The position numbers and the translations under genes were made by a program. The notes below the pieces were generated by a model that saw only the letters and a program-made list of their open reading frames with translations, was not told the DNA's origin and did not search any database. This document shows, piece by piece, positions 49,236 through 57,647 of a DNA stretch of 64,000 nt (the stretch's first letter is position 1; every line of letters starts with the position of its first letter). Source of the DNA: Comamonadaceae bacterium OH2545_COT-014 (GTDB taxonomy: Bacteria; Pseudomonadota; Gammaproteobacteria; Burkholderiales; Burkholderiaceae_C); contig RQYR01000012.1 in NCBI GenBank assembly GCA_003859965.1, forward strand, positions 34,801 through 98,800, given 5' to 3'.

Positions 49236-50423
49236 ATGAACCGCCGCGAACTTCTTCGCTACTCGGGCCTTACGGCCTTGGGCACGGCTTTCCCGGCCCT
49301 GGCCCAGTCCGCCACCTTGCAGATGGGCTGCCCCGTTCCCATGTCTGGCCCCTTCGCCGCCAACGGCAAGTTTGCGGATCTGGGCGCCCAGCTGGCCATC
49401 GCGCAATACGGCAATGTGCTGGGCCGCAAGCTGGCCTATGTGGTGCAGGACACCGAGGGCAAGCCCGCCACCGCGGTACGCAAGGTACAGGAGGCCATCC
49501 AGCAGGGCATGCGGTTTTTCGCAGGCGGCATCCTGTCGTCGGAAACGCTGGCCATGGGCAAGGAAATCGACAAGGCGGGCGGCATTCTCGTCACCACTGC
49601 CGGAGCGGACGAAATCACGGGCAAGGACTGCGCGCGCGGCATGTTCCGCTGGTCGGTGCCGACCTTCGGCGCCATTGCGGAAACAGTGCGGCCGCTGATT
49701 GATTCGCTGCCCAAGGCCAAGCGTTGGTACACCATCACGCCGCAGTACGTTTTTGGCGACGGCATGCTGTCGGCCGCGAAGGCGGTGTTCAAGGAAAAAG
49801 GCGTGGAGCATGCGGGCAACAGCTACCACTCGCTGACGGAAAAAGAGTTCAGCGGCTACCTGACCAACGCCATGGCCGCCCAGCCGGATGTGCTGCTGCT
49901 TCTGAACTTTGGCACCCAGTCGTCCGACGCATTGCGCCAAGCCATCAGCTTCGGCATGAACAAGCGCATGGCCATTCTGGTGGCCTGGGCATCGGGCCTG
50001 GAGCAGTTCGAGGCGCTGGGGCCCGCGTTGTGCGAGGGGGTGTACTTCGGCGCACAGTACTGGCACACGGTGGACACGCCGCTCAACCGTGAACTGGTCA
50101 AGCGCAGCCAAACCATGTTCAAGCGCAACCCCAACTACAGCATGGCTGGCTCGTACATCTGTCTCAAGCTGCTGATTGACGCCATGACCAAGGCGGGATC
50201 GGTGGAGCCAAAGGACGTCATCGCGGCGCTGGAAGGCATGCAATACGCCGGTTTGACGGGCGATGAGCAGGTGCGCAAGCAAGACCACCAGGTGATCAAG
50301 AACTACTACCTGCTCAAAGGCAAGGCCAAGGCGGCCATGAAAGACAAGGACGACTACATGGAGGTGGTCAATGCAGGGCAGTCCTTCCTCCCCCCCGAGC
50401 AAACCGGCTGCAAGCTGGGCTGA
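49236..50423 (+). CDS. Periplasmic substrate-binding protein of Liv-type ABC importer
   Basis: 395 residues. N-terminal signal MNRRELLRYSGLTALGTAFPALAQSA has a paired-Arg start, so Tat export is possible. The mature protein follows the type I periplasmic fold of LivJ/LivK: LQMGCPVPMSGPFAANGKFADLGAQLAIAQYGNVLGRKLAYVVQDTEGKPATAVRKVQEAI, FAGGILSSETLAMGKEIDKAGG and YTITPQYVFGDGMLSAAKAVFKEKG. Ligand unknown; family members bind branched-chain amino acids, amides, urea and aromatic acids. AAGGAG precedes the ATG. First gene of the liv-type operon. Confidence 0.88.
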   Translation: MNRRELLRYSGLTALGTAFPALAQSATLQMGCPVPMSGPFAANGKFADLGAQLAIAQYGNVLGRKLAYVVQDTEGKPATAVRKVQEAIQQGMRFFAGGILSSETLAMGKEIDKAGGILVTTAGADEITGKDCARGMFRWSVPTFGAIAETVRPLIDSLPKAKRWYTITPQYVFGDGMLSAAKAVFKEKGVEHAGNSYHSLTEKEFSGYLTNAMAAQPDVLLLLNFGTQSSDALRQAISFGMNKRMAILVAWASGLEQFEALGPALCEGVYFGAQYWHTVDTPLNRELVKRSQTMFKRNPNYSMAGSYICLKLLIDAMTKAGSVEPKDVIAALEGMQYAGLTGDEQVRKQDHQVIKNYYLLKGKAKAAMKDKDDYMEVVNAGQSFLPPEQTGCKLG

Positions 50424-50462
50424 GCGCCCGTTCACGCGGCGAACCCGATCCGGGGGGCTTTC

Positions 50463-51323
50463 ATGAACATCTACCTGATGCAGGTGATCAACGGCATCGG
50501 TATCGGCATGCTGTATTTCCTGCTGGCTGTCGGTCTGTCGATCATCTTCGGGCTGCTGCGCTTCGTGAACTTCGCGCACGGCGCGTTCTACCTGCTGGGC
50601 GCCTACGTGTGCTTCCAATGGGTGCAGTGGGGCTGGAGCTTTTGGACCGCGCTGCTGCTGGTGCCGCCCGCCATCGCCCTGCTGGGCTGGCTGTGCGAGA
50701 AGCTGCTGCTGCGCCACGTCTATGCCAACGCGCACGAGTTCCACATCCTCATCACCGTGGGCTTGGCGCTGGTGATCCAGGAGCTGGTGATCCTGCTCTG
50801 GGGGCCGCTGGGCGACACCGTGGCCGTGCCCGACAGCCTGCAGGGCGTGGTGATGTGGGGCGGGCTGATCTACCCAAAATACCGGCTGTTCATCATCGGC
50901 TTCACGGCTGCGCTGGCGGTGCTGCTGTGGTGGCTGCTGGAAGGCACGCGCCTAGGCAGCGCGGTGCGCGCGGGCAGTGAATCCACCGAAATGGTGTCGC
51001 TGCTGGGCATCAACGTGGGCCGCATCTTCAGCCTGGTCTTCGGGCTGGGGGCGGGCACGGCCGCGCTGGCTGGCGTGCTGGCCGCGCCGCTGCGCGGGGT
51101 GGACCCCTTCATGGGCATTGAGGCGCTGGGCGTGGCCTTCGTCATCGTGGTGGTGGGCGGCATGGGCAGCTTCAGCGGCGCGCTGGTGGGCGGGCTGCTG
51201 ATCGGCATCGTGCAAAGCCTGATGAGCACGCTCTGGCCCGAAGGCGCACGCCTGATGATTTACGTGGCCATGGCCGCGGTGCTTTTGCTTCGCCCCCACG
51301 GGCTGATGGGACGGCCGGCATGA
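50463..51323 (+). CDS. Liv-type ABC importer permease (LivH-like)
   Basis: 286 residues, about eight membrane helices. Begins LMQVINGIGIGMLYFLLAVGLSIIFGLLRFVNFAHGAFYLLGAYV, the LivH signature with GLxxxNFAHG; also GSAVRAGSESTEMVSLLGINVGRIFSLVFGLGAGTAALAGVLAAPLRGVDPFMGIEALGVAFVIVVVGGMGSFSGALVGGLLIG (EAA-like loop). Overlaps the next permease gene by 4 bp. Confidence 0.93.
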   Translation: MNIYLMQVINGIGIGMLYFLLAVGLSIIFGLLRFVNFAHGAFYLLGAYVCFQWVQWGWSFWTALLLVPPAIALLGWLCEKLLLRHVYANAHEFHILITVGLALVIQELVILLWGPLGDTVAVPDSLQGVVMWGGLIYPKYRLFIIGFTAALAVLLWWLLEGTRLGSAVRAGSESTEMVSLLGINVGRIFSLVFGLGAGTAALAGVLAAPLRGVDPFMGIEALGVAFVIVVVGGMGSFSGALVGGLLIGIVQSLMSTLWPEGARLMIYVAMAAVLLLRPHGLMGRPA

Positions 51324-52318
51324 CTGTGATGCGCAAGAACCTCTCCTTTATGCTGGCGCTGGCCGTGGTGCTGGGCATGCCGCTGGTGCTTTCCTCCGGC
51401 TCGCTCGCGGCGGAAGTGCTGATCTTCGGCATGGCGGCCATGGCCTGCAACCTGCTGCTGGGCTACACCGGCCTGCTTTCGTTCGGTCAGGGCATCTTCT
51501 TCGGTCTGGGCAGCTACACGCTGGGCCTGATGCTGACGCGCTGGCCCCTGCCCATGCCGCTGGCGCTGCTGGCGGCCACCGCCATGGGCGCGCTGGGGGC
51601 GGCGCTGGTGGGCTGGATCGCCATCCGCCAGCGCGGCACCTACTTCGTGATGCTGACGCTGGCGTTCTCGCAGCTGTTCTACTTCATCGCCTACACGGCC
51701 ACCGGCCTGACGGGCGGTGACAACGGCTTGCTGGACGTGCCGCGCCCGCCGCTGTCGGTGGCCGGCGTGGAGCTGTGGCGCATCGACACGCCCTGGGCGT
51801 TCTACGCCTTCGTGGCCGCGCTCTTCCTGTTCGTGTTCTGGCTCATGCAGCGCACGGCCGACTCGGTGTTTGGCCGCACCCTGCTGGCCGTGCGCGACAA
51901 CGAGGAACGCGCCGGCGCCATTGGCTACAACCTCAAGCTGCTGAAGCTGCAGGCCTTCGTCATCTCCGGCGCCGTCACCGGCCTGGCCGGGGCGTTGCAA
52001 GCCATGATGACCGGCATCGCCCCGCTGTCCAATGCCGAATACCACACCAGCGAGATGATTCTGGTGATGACCGTCATTGGCGGCACGGGCAACCTGTTCG
52101 CCTCGCTGCTGGGCGCGGCCTTCTACACGCTGATGGCCGACTGGCTCTCGACCCTGTGGCCGCGCTGGCTGATGCTGCTGGGCGCGGCGCTGATGGTGGT
52201 GAGCCTGGGCATGCAGCGCGGCCTGTGGGGGCTGCTGGAAGACCTGTTCCGGCGCCTGCGCCGGCCCGCCGCCAGTGCCCCGCCGCCCGGCGCGGACGTG
52301 AAGGAGGTGCGCCCATGA
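51320..52318 (+). CDS. Liv-type ABC importer permease (LivM-like)
   Basis: 332 residues, polytopic. LivM-type features: FGMAAMACNLLLGYTGLLSFGQGIFFGLGSYTLGLMLTR, RGTYFVMLTLAFSQLFYFIAYTATGLTGGDNGLLDVPRP and the permease loop FGRTLLAVRDNEERAGAIGYNLKLLKLQAFVISGAVTGLAGAL. The TGGxNGL motif is diagnostic for LivM. Overlaps both neighbours by 4 bp. Confidence 0.93.
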   Translation: MTVMRKNLSFMLALAVVLGMPLVLSSGSLAAEVLIFGMAAMACNLLLGYTGLLSFGQGIFFGLGSYTLGLMLTRWPLPMPLALLAATAMGALGAALVGWIAIRQRGTYFVMLTLAFSQLFYFIAYTATGLTGGDNGLLDVPRPPLSVAGVELWRIDTPWAFYAFVAALFLFVFWLMQRTADSVFGRTLLAVRDNEERAGAIGYNLKLLKLQAFVISGAVTGLAGALQAMMTGIAPLSNAEYHTSEMILVMTVIGGTGNLFASLLGAAFYTLMADWLSTLWPRWLMLLGAALMVVSLGMQRGLWGLLEDLFRRLRRPAASAPPPGADVKEVRP

Positions 52319-53091
52319 ACGGCACCACCACGGCCTTGCTGCAAGCGCAAGGCATCGTCAAACGCTACGGCGGCTTCACGGCACTGAACGGCGTGGACCT
52401 GGCCGTCAAAGCCCACACCGTGCATTCGGTCATCGGCCCCAACGGCGCGGGCAAGACCACGCTGTTTCACATGCTCACGGGCACCAAGACCGTGAGCGAG
52501 GGCCGCATCCTGTTCGACGGCCACGAGGTCACGCGCGAGCCGGACTTCCGCCGCGTGCGGCGCGGCATGGCGCGCTCCTTCCAGGTCACCAGCCTGTTTT
52601 TGAGCCTGTCCGTGCGCGAGAACCTGCGGCTGGCCGTGCAGGGGGTGTCGCCGGTGGAGGCGCTCAACTGCTGGCACGCGCCCACCGGTTGGCGCGCCCA
52701 CGCTGAAACCGTGGATGGCGTACTGGAGCGCCTGGGCCTCACGGCCCTGGCCAGCGTCCCGGCCGGCGCGCTCTCGCACGGCCAGCAGCGCCGGCTGGAA
52801 ATCGGCATGGCGCTGGCCACGCACCCCAAGATCATCTTTCTGGACGAACCCACCTCCGGCATGGGCGTGGACGACCTGGCCGACATGAAGCGCCTGATCG
52901 GCAGCCTGCGCGACGCGCACACCGTGGTGCTGATCGAGCACAACATGGACATCGTGATGGACATCTCCGACACCGTCACCGTGATGCAGCAAGGCGCTGT
53001 GCTGGTGGAAGGCACGCCCGCTCAGGTGCGCGCCGACGACCGGGTGCGCGCCGCCTACCTGGGCAACATGATCACCGGAGGCAAGGCATGA
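52315..53091 (+). CDS. Liv-type ABC importer ATP-binding protein (LivG-like)
   Basis: 258 residues. Walker A IGPNGAGKTTLF, Q-loop FQVTSLFLSLSVRENLRLAVQG, signature LSHGQQRRLEIGMALA, Walker B IIFLDEPTSGMG, then EHNMDIVMDISDTVTVMQQGAVLVEGTPAQVRADDRVRAAYLG, the LivG C-terminal motif. AAGGAGG precedes the ATG, which overlaps the livM-like stop. The signature has His in place of the second Gly/Ser of LSGGQ (LSHGQ), as seen in many LivG proteins. Confidence 0.94.
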   Translation: MNGTTTALLQAQGIVKRYGGFTALNGVDLAVKAHTVHSVIGPNGAGKTTLFHMLTGTKTVSEGRILFDGHEVTREPDFRRVRRGMARSFQVTSLFLSLSVRENLRLAVQGVSPVEALNCWHAPTGWRAHAETVDGVLERLGLTALASVPAGALSHGQQRRLEIGMALATHPKIIFLDEPTSGMGVDDLADMKRLIGSLRDAHTVVLIEHNMDIVMDISDTVTVMQQGAVLVEGTPAQVRADDRVRAAYLGNMITGGKA

Positions 53092-53789
53092 CGCTGGAAG
53101 TCACCGACCTGCACAGCCATTACGGCAAAAGCCACGTGCTGCAAGGCGTTTCGCTGCGTGTTGGCGCGGGCGAGCTGGTCACGCTGCTGGGGCGCAACGG
53201 CGCGGGCAAGAGCACCACGCTTAAAAGCATCGTGGGCGCGGTCAAACCAACGTCCGGGCAGGTGCGCTTCGAAGGCCGCGAGCTGCAAGGCCGCCCGCCG
53301 CACCTCATCGCCCGGCGCGGCCTGTGCCTGGTGCCCGAGCACCGCGGCATCTTCAAGCTGCTGACGGTGGAGGAAAACCTGCTGCTGGCCCGGCGCGCCA
53401 GCTCGCCCTGGCAACTGGCGGACATCTACCGCATCTTTCCCCGCCTGCAGGAGCGCCGCCGCAACGGCGGCGCCATGCTCTCCGGGGGCGAGCAGCAAAT
53501 GCTGGCCATTGGCCGCGCGCTGATGAACCACCCCCGCCTGCTGATGCTGGACGAGCCCGTGGAAGGGCTGGCGCCCGTCATCGTGGAAGAAATCGTGGCC
53601 CAGCTCAAGACCATCCAGCAGGCCGGTCTGCCTATCTTGCTGGTGGAGCAGAACCTGGAGGTTTGCACGCAACTGGCCGACCGGCATTACATCGTCGAGC
53701 AGGGCCGCATCGTGTACGAGGGCCGCAACGCCGACTTCATCGCCGATGCCAGCGTCAAGGACCGCTACCTTGGCGTGGGCATGGCGTGA
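53088..53789 (+). CDS. Liv-type ABC importer ATP-binding protein (LivF-like)
   Basis: 233 residues. LHSHYGKSHVLQGVSLRVGAGELVTLLGRNGAGKSTTLKSIVG (Walker A), VPEHRGIFKLLTVEENLLLA (LivF-type), SGGEQQMLAIGRALMNHPRLLMLDEPVEGLAPVIVEEI (signature and Walker B) and the C-terminal QGRIVYEGRNADFIADASVKDRYLGVG. Second ATPase of the heteromeric Liv-type importer. The M81 metallopeptidase gene begins 56 bp downstream and is probably in the same transcript. Confidence 0.94.
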   Translation: MTLEVTDLHSHYGKSHVLQGVSLRVGAGELVTLLGRNGAGKSTTLKSIVGAVKPTSGQVRFEGRELQGRPPHLIARRGLCLVPEHRGIFKLLTVEENLLLARRASSPWQLADIYRIFPRLQERRRNGGAMLSGGEQQMLAIGRALMNHPRLLMLDEPVEGLAPVIVEEIVAQLKTIQQAGLPILLVEQNLEVCTQLADRHYIVEQGRIVYEGRNADFIADASVKDRYLGVGMA

Positions 53790-53845
53790 ACCCGTGACCG
53801 CCTCAAGGCCCAAACACGAGGCATACGCCGCTGGAGCGCACCGCC

Positions 53846-55318
53846 ATGAAAATCCTGATGGCCCGCCTGAACCACGAAACCAATACGTTCTCGCCGGTTC
53901 CCACGCCGCTGCCTGCTTTTTCGCCGCTGTATGGCGGCGATGCGCTGGCGGGCTTTCGCGGCACCCGCACGGCGCTGGGCGCGTTCATCGAACTGGCTGA
54001 GCGCGCCGGCGCCACGCCCATCACGCCCGTGGCCGCCGGCGCCCACCCCAGCGGTCCGGTGCATGCACCGGCCTATGACGAGCTGACGCGCCGCATCATC
54101 GATGCCGCGCCCGGCTGCGATGCCATCTTGCTCGACCTGCACGGCGCCATGGTGGCGGAAAACACGGACGACGGCGAAGGCGACCTGCTGCAGCGCCTGC
54201 GCGCAGCCGCGCCCGGCGCGCCCATAGGCGTGGCGCTGGATCTGCACGGCAATATCACCGAGAAGATGGTGCGCCACGCCGATGTGATGGTGGGCTTCAA
54301 GACTTACCCGCACGTGGACATGCATGAAACCGGCGCGCACGCAGGCCGCCTGCTGTGGCAGACCCTGACGCAGGGGCGCCGCTACGCCGTGTGCTGGCGC
54401 CCGCTGCCGCTGATGAGCCACACGCTGCGCAGCGGCACGCAGGACGGCGCCATGCACCAGGCCGTGGAAGCCGCCCGTGCGCAAGAAGCGGCTGGCGTGC
54501 CTGCCGTTTCGGTGTTCGCCGGCTTTTCGCTGGCCGACATTGCAGCGCCTTGCGTCAGCGTGGTGGCCACGGCAGAAGCCAGCGCCCGCGGTATGCAGGC
54601 CGCGCAAACGGCGGCTGACCACGTGGCCCATGGCATCTGGCAGGCGCGGCAAGACTTCGTTTACCCGGATGAACCGCTGGACGTTTCGCTCGCGCGCGCG
54701 CGCCAGATGGCCCAGGGGGCCAGCCGCCCCGTGTTGCTGCTCGATCATGGAGACAACTGCATGTCTGGCGGCACGTGCGACACCATGGACGTGCTGCAGG
54801 CCGCCCTGGCCCTGGGCCTGGACGGCCTGGCCATGGGGCCGCTGTGCGACCCGCAGGCCGTGGCGCACCTGTTTGCCGCCGGCGTGGGCGCACACGTCAA
54901 GCTGCCGCTGGGCAACAAACAGCCGCTGCTACAGCTGGGCATCACCAAGCAGCCCTTGCCCGTGCAAGGCGTGGTACGCGCGTTGAGCGATGGCTGCTAC
55001 ACCGTGACCGGGCCCGCCTACACCGGCCAGCGCTTTGGCATGGGCCGCACGGCCTGGCTGGACATAGGGCCAGCGCAGATCGTGGTGACAGAGCAACCCC
55101 ATGAGCCCTGGGATGTGGGCGTGTTCACCTGCGTGGGCCTGGAGCCGGCCGCGCAGCGTTTTCTGCTGCTGAAGTCGCGCATGTATTGCCGGCCAGTGTT
55201 TGGCCCCATGTCGGAGGGCATCGTCGAGTGTGCCAGCGTGGGCGTGACCAGCTCGAACTACGCCCTTTTCCCTTTCGCCAAGGTGCGCCGCCCCGTTTTC
55301 CCACTGGACTCGCTCTGA
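53846..55318 (+). CDS. M81-family metallopeptidase (MlrC/DUF1485-like)
   Basis: 490 residues. Family features: MKILMARLNHETNTFSPVPTPLPAF, AGAHPSGPVHAPAYDEL, DAILLDLHGAMVAENTDDGEGDLLQRLRA, ALDLHGNITEKMVRHADVMVGFKTYPHVDMHETG, then the C-terminal MlrC domain with LLLDHGDNCMSGGTCDTMDVLQAAL and VTSSNYALFPFAKVRRPVFPLD. MlrC is the last enzyme of microcystin breakdown, but most members act in unknown settings beside ABC importers. The substrate here is probably whatever the Liv-type system imports. Its 3' end overlaps the convergent TetR gene by 61 bp. Confidence 0.88.
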   Translation: MKILMARLNHETNTFSPVPTPLPAFSPLYGGDALAGFRGTRTALGAFIELAERAGATPITPVAAGAHPSGPVHAPAYDELTRRIIDAAPGCDAILLDLHGAMVAENTDDGEGDLLQRLRAAAPGAPIGVALDLHGNITEKMVRHADVMVGFKTYPHVDMHETGAHAGRLLWQTLTQGRRYAVCWRPLPLMSHTLRSGTQDGAMHQAVEAARAQEAAGVPAVSVFAGFSLADIAAPCVSVVATAEASARGMQAAQTAADHVAHGIWQARQDFVYPDEPLDVSLARARQMAQGASRPVLLLDHGDNCMSGGTCDTMDVLQAALALGLDGLAMGPLCDPQAVAHLFAAGVGAHVKLPLGNKQPLLQLGITKQPLPVQGVVRALSDGCYTVTGPAYTGQRFGMGRTAWLDIGPAQIVVTEQPHEPWDVGVFTCVGLEPAAQRFLLLKSRMYCRPVFGPMSEGIVECASVGVTSSNYALFPFAKVRRPVFPLDSL

Positions 55319-56022
55319 ACTGGCGGCAGACCCGCGCTGGGCGCCAGCCCCGCCCAGACCAGATGCACCAGCAAGGCTTCGGCCTGGGCGTAGTCGAGCG
55401 GTTCGAGCGCGGGCTTTTGCAGCAGCAACGCAAACTGGGCCTGGTGTTCCGCGTAGGCTTGGGTGACGGACCAAAGCATGAACATCAGGTGCGTGAAGTC
55501 CACGCGGCGTATCAGTCCGGCCGCGGCCCAGCATTCGAAAGCGTCCACCTGGCGCTGCAGCACGGGCAGCACACGCGCCTGAATGGTGGCCGCCAGCCGG
55601 GGGGCGCCCGCCATCACCTCCATGGCAAAGACCTTGGTGCTGTTCGGGCGCTCGCGCGCGGAGCGCATTTTCAAGCCGATGTATTCGCGCAGCGCCTGTT
55701 GTGGCGAGGGGCTGTCAGGCAGTGCCTGCATGCCGTCGAGCCATTGCGTCAGCACGTCGTCCAGCACGCGCTGGTAGAGCGCCTCCTTGCTCGGAAAGTA
55801 ATAGAGCAGGTTGTGACGGCTCAGCCCCGCCGCCGTGGCTATGGCCTCCAGTGAAGCGCCTTCAAAGCCAGACTGCGCGAAATGCGCTTCGGCCACGCCC
55901 AGGATGTGCTGTTCCTTGCGCAAGCGCGCGGGCGTGGGCGGCCGGGCCGTGCCGGGTTCGGCCTCTGCCAACGCTGGCGGCGCGCAGCCTTGCGCCTGCG
56001 GGGAAGGGTCGGTGGGTTTCAT
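55258..56022 (-). CDS. TetR-family regulator, RutR-like
   Basis: 254 residues. HTH at about 45-85: ILGVAEAHFAQSGFEGASLEAIATAAGLSRHNLLYYFPSKEALYQRVLDDVL. The C-terminal ligand domain has REYIGLKMRSARERPNSTKVFAMEVMAGAPRLAATI and HLMFMLWSVTQAYAEH, matching the pattern of RutR, the uracil/thymine-sensing regulator of E. coli. It is divergent from preT, the first pyrimidine-degradation gene, so a role as pyrimidine-responsive repressor of that operon is likely. A Pro/Ala-rich N-terminal extension of about 35 residues precedes the HTH. Overlaps the M81 gene at the 3' end. Confidence 0.88.
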   Translation of the reverse strand: MKPTDPSPQAQGCAPPALAEAEPGTARPPTPARLRKEQHILGVAEAHFAQSGFEGASLEAIATAAGLSRHNLLYYFPSKEALYQRVLDDVLTQWLDGMQALPDSPSPQQALREYIGLKMRSARERPNSTKVFAMEVMAGAPRLAATIQARVLPVLQRQVDAFECWAAAGLIRRVDFTHLMFMLWSVTQAYAEHQAQFALLLQKPALEPLDYAQAEALLVHLVWAGLAPSAGLPPVQSESSGKTGRRTLAKGKRA

Positions 56023-56064
56023 GCTGTAACGATTCGCCTATATCACAAATCGGAAATCCTAGGG

Positions 56065-56102
56065 AATTTACTGATGAGTGAATTTTTACCAGCCAGTAAA
56101 TT
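56065..56102. promoter_or_regulatory. RutR-type operator candidate in the tetR-preT region
   Basis: AATTTACTG (56065-56073) and CAGTAAATT (56094-56102) are perfect 9-bp inverted repeats. Inside, TTTACCA-GC-CAGTAAA (56085-56100) has the 7-2-7 geometry of the E. coli RutR box TTGACCANNTGGTCAA. The site lies 43 bp before the TetR start and about 155 bp before preT. Binding is inferred. Confidence 0.55.
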
Positions 56103-56256
56103 GCCCTCTCATAAGGCCGGACAAAGAGCCGGCCAGCGCGAAGACCCACGATGAACGTCTTTGCGGAGCGCGTCAGTTTTTGAGCAGTTTGCAGTTCGTG
56201 CGCGCCGGGTTTGGCTGCCCGGCGTGAGTGTGCAACGTTGTCCCAAGGAACCCGCG

Positions 56257-57621
56257 ATGAACGCTCCCGCCAACCGTGCCGACGGCATTCGTGCCGCACG
56301 GCTTGACTTCGCCGGCTACGCCGCCGCCTTTGCCGATGCGCACCCGCCGCTGACGCAAGCGCAGGCGCTGATTGAAGCCGAACGCTGTTATTACTGTCAC
56401 GACGCGCCTTGTGCCAAGGCCTGCCCCACGGGCATTGACATACCGGCCTTCATCGCCCGCATTGCGCAAGGCAATGAACGCGGCGCGGCGCGCACCATTC
56501 TTGAGGCCAACCCGCTGGGCGGCATTTGCGCCCGCGTCTGCCCGACCGAAGTGCTGTGCGAAGAAGCCTGCGTGCGCAACACCAACGAGGAAAAGCCCGT
56601 TGAGATCGGCTTGCTGCAACGGCATGCCACCGACGCCTTTTTCGCCAGCGGCGGCGCCCCGCTATTCACGCGAGCGCCCGCCACGGGCAAGCGCGTGGCC
56701 GTGGTGGGCGCAGGCCCGGCCGGCTTGGCTTGTGCCCACGGCCTGGCCCGGCGCGGGCATGACGTGGCCCTGTTCGACATGCGCCCCAAGCTGGGCGGGC
56801 TGAATGAATACGGCCTGGCCACTTACAAGACCACGGGCGGTTTTGTCCAGCAGGAAATCGACTGGCTGCTGTCCATTGGCGGCATCACGCCGCGCAGCAA
56901 CCAGCAGCTGGGGCGTGACTTCACGCTCGACAGCCTGCTGGCTTCGCATGACGCCGTGTTCCTGGGGCTAGGCCTGGCCGGCGTGAACGCGCTTGGCATT
57001 GCCGAGCCGCAGGCTGAAGGTTTGCGCAATGCCGTGGACTTCATTGCCGATCTTCGCCAAGCGGCGGCCGACGGCGATTTCTCGCGCGTGCCGGTCGGGC
57101 GTCGCGTGCTGGTCATCGGCGGCGGCATGACTGCCGTGGATGCCGCGGTGCAGGCCCGCAAGCTGGGGGCTGAGCAAGTCACCATTGCCTACCGTCGCGG
57201 GCAGGAAAGCATGCCCGCCTCGGACGTCGAGCAGCGTTGGGCGCAGACCAACGGCGTCACCATCCGCCCATGGTCCGCACCACGTGAGCTGCTGTGTGAA
57301 AACGGCCAGGTGCGCGGCATGCGGTTCGCAGCCACGGGCATGCAAGACGGCAAGCTGGCCGAAACCGGCGAGACCTTCGTGATCGAGGCCGACATGGTGC
57401 TCAAGGCCATTGGCCAAAGCCATGAACCCGAGCCCGTTGGAACCTCCATCCAGCTCAAGGACGGGCGCATCGTCACCGACGCCGAAGGCCAGACCAGCGT
57501 GCCCCGCGTCTGGGCAGGCGGCGACTGCCGCGCGGGTGGCCGCGACCTCACCGTGGAAGCCGTGGAGCACGGCAAAGTGGCCGCCGCCTCCATTCATTCC
57601 GCCTTGATGGCCAAACACTAA
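56257..57621 (+). CDS. preT: Dihydropyrimidine dehydrogenase subunit PreT
   Basis: 454 residues, GltD-like flavoprotein. N-terminal cysteine-rich iron-sulfur region: ERCYYCHDAPCAKACPTGIDIPAFIARIAQGNERGAARTILEANPLGGICARVCPTEVLCEEACVRN. FAD site VAVVGAGPAGLACAHGLARRGHDVALFDMRPKLGG and NAD(P)H site VLVIGGGMTAVDAAVQARKLGAEQVTIAYRRGQESMPAS; C-terminal VWAGGDCRAGGRDLTVEAVEHGKVAA. Feeds electrons from NADH to PreA for reduction of uracil and thymine. AAGGAA precedes the chosen ATG; the longer frame lies in the promoter region. PreA begins 26 bp downstream. Confidence 0.95.
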   Translation: MNAPANRADGIRAARLDFAGYAAAFADAHPPLTQAQALIEAERCYYCHDAPCAKACPTGIDIPAFIARIAQGNERGAARTILEANPLGGICARVCPTEVLCEEACVRNTNEEKPVEIGLLQRHATDAFFASGGAPLFTRAPATGKRVAVVGAGPAGLACAHGLARRGHDVALFDMRPKLGGLNEYGLATYKTTGGFVQQEIDWLLSIGGITPRSNQQLGRDFTLDSLLASHDAVFLGLGLAGVNALGIAEPQAEGLRNAVDFIADLRQAAADGDFSRVPVGRRVLVIGGGMTAVDAAVQARKLGAEQVTIAYRRGQESMPASDVEQRWAQTNGVTIRPWSAPRELLCENGQVRGMRFAATGMQDGKLAETGETFVIEADMVLKAIGQSHEPEPVGTSIQLKDGRIVTDAEGQTSVPRVWAGGDCRAGGRDLTVEAVEHGKVAAASIHSALMAKH

Positions 57622-57647
57622 CCCCGGGAAAGCACAAGGAGAACGAC

